Shown here: piece after piece, positions 63,835 to 64,000 of the stretch
How positions within the stretch are numbered: the first letter of the stretch is position 1
Layout of the letters: the number at the start of each line of letters is the position of its first letter
Assembly (NCBI GenBank): GCA_041906185.1
Contig: JAYRJQ010000006.1
Coordinates: forward strand, 62,001-126,000
Direction of reading: 5' to 3'
Length of the DNA stretch: 64,000 nt
Source of the DNA: Roseateles_B sp041906185
Lineage (GTDB): Bacteria > Pseudomonadota > Gammaproteobacteria > Burkholderiales > Burkholderiaceae_C
The notes under the pieces: model-generated
What the model was told of the DNA's origin: nothing
Seen by the model: only the letters and a program-made list of their open reading frames with translations
Database searches by the model: none
Position numbers and translations under genes: made by a program

Positions 63835-64000
63835 ATGCAACTGGCCTTCACCCCCGAACAGGAAGCCTTCCGCGCAGAGATCCGCGCGTGGGTCGCCGCC
63901 CACCTGCCAAAGGACATCAGCGACAAGGTGCACCGCGCCCAGCGCCTGCACAAGGACGATCTCCAGCGCTGGGCCCGCATCCTCGGCAAGCAGGGCTGGC
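63835..64000 (+). CDS. Acyl-CoA dehydrogenase (5' end only)
   Basis: The first 55 codons of a gene cut by the window edge. The product starts MQLAFTPEQEAFRAEIRAWVAAHLP, the N-terminal helical domain of acyl-CoA dehydrogenases, followed by 'ARILGKQGW', the usual first-domain 'W...L...G.....PxxxGG' region about to begin. The ATG is preceded by CAGGAGA. These FAD enzymes oxidise acyl-CoA in beta-oxidation or related routes. The substrate class cannot be judged from this part. Confidence 0.85.
   Translation, partial: MQLAFTPEQEAFRAEIRAWVAAHLPKDISDKVHRAQRLHKDDLQRWARILGKQGW

Overview
The window is chromosomal, GC-rich, densely packed DNA from a betaproteobacterium. It is most likely of order Burkholderiales, in the Leptothrix/Rubrivivax/Roseateles neighbourhood. 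The reasons are the gene families present (a DUF3717 domain typical of Betaproteobacteria, a two-histidine-kinase repertoire, an EttA/RhlE/RsgA/Orn housekeeping set, PEP-CTERM sorting with PrsT) and the use of GTG/TTG starts with 4-base stop/start overlaps. I see no insertion sequence, prophage, CRISPR array, tRNA or rRNA gene. It reads as stable core genome with a few accessory modules. The taxonomic placement is an inference from gene content only.

Layout. 1-10.6 kb: the end of a DUF3016 secreted protein, a fatty-acid desaturase, an RsmB-type rRNA methyltransferase, two small genes (DUF1653, DUF1345), purN, trpS, a DUF3717-DUF1289 protein overlapping a MATE transporter, and a Cpx-like envelope-stress operon (CpxP/Spy-like protein, response regulator, kinase) with a CpxR-box-like site upstream. 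10.7-14.5 kb: ettA, then rhlE, whose short leader carries a complete intrinsic terminator. 14.6-19 kb: a giant M48 protease-like membrane protein with a small membrane partner. 19.1-27.4 kb: a DUF3617 protein, a beta-CASP nuclease, mnmC, a soluble TPR-type histidine kinase and a secreted M4 metalloprotease.

27.4-35 kb: aroG-rpiA-(membrane protein) on the minus strand, pyrD-CYTH on plus, a GNAT, a cold-shock/DUF1294 fusion and a second DEAD-box helicase with a long leader. 35.1-38 kb: a 959-residue protein joining a histone-H1-like Lys/Ala tail, a SWIM zinc finger and a SNF2 helicase whose ATPase motifs are destroyed; this is the most unusual gene here. 38-44 kb: pabB-pabC fusion, orn, and the plus-strand run M48-PCD-rsgA. 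44-50.7 kb: an SDR, small membrane/secreted proteins, 6-phosphofructokinase, a stand-alone receiver, a coiled-coil periplasmic protein, yaeQ, a prolyl oligopeptidase and a mini-GNAT. 50.7-58.6 kb: an acyl-CoA ligase, argG, a SUOX-fold protein paired with a hybrid kinase, murB and yajQ. 58.7-64 kb: the PEP-CTERM TPR protein PrsT and a PEP-CTERM substrate with a possible internal Cys-Gln thioester, an isoaspartyl peptidase, and the start of an acyl-CoA dehydrogenase.

Themes. Much of the window deals with the cell envelope and signalling: three histidine kinases, a lone receiver, two M48 membrane proteases, secreted peptidases and a PEP-CTERM surface protein. A second theme is RNA: two DEAD-box helicases, EttA, RsmB, MnmC, RsgA, Orn and a beta-CASP nuclease. 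A 13-base intergenic motif occurs three times exactly, plus one near copy, and has no gene that explains it.
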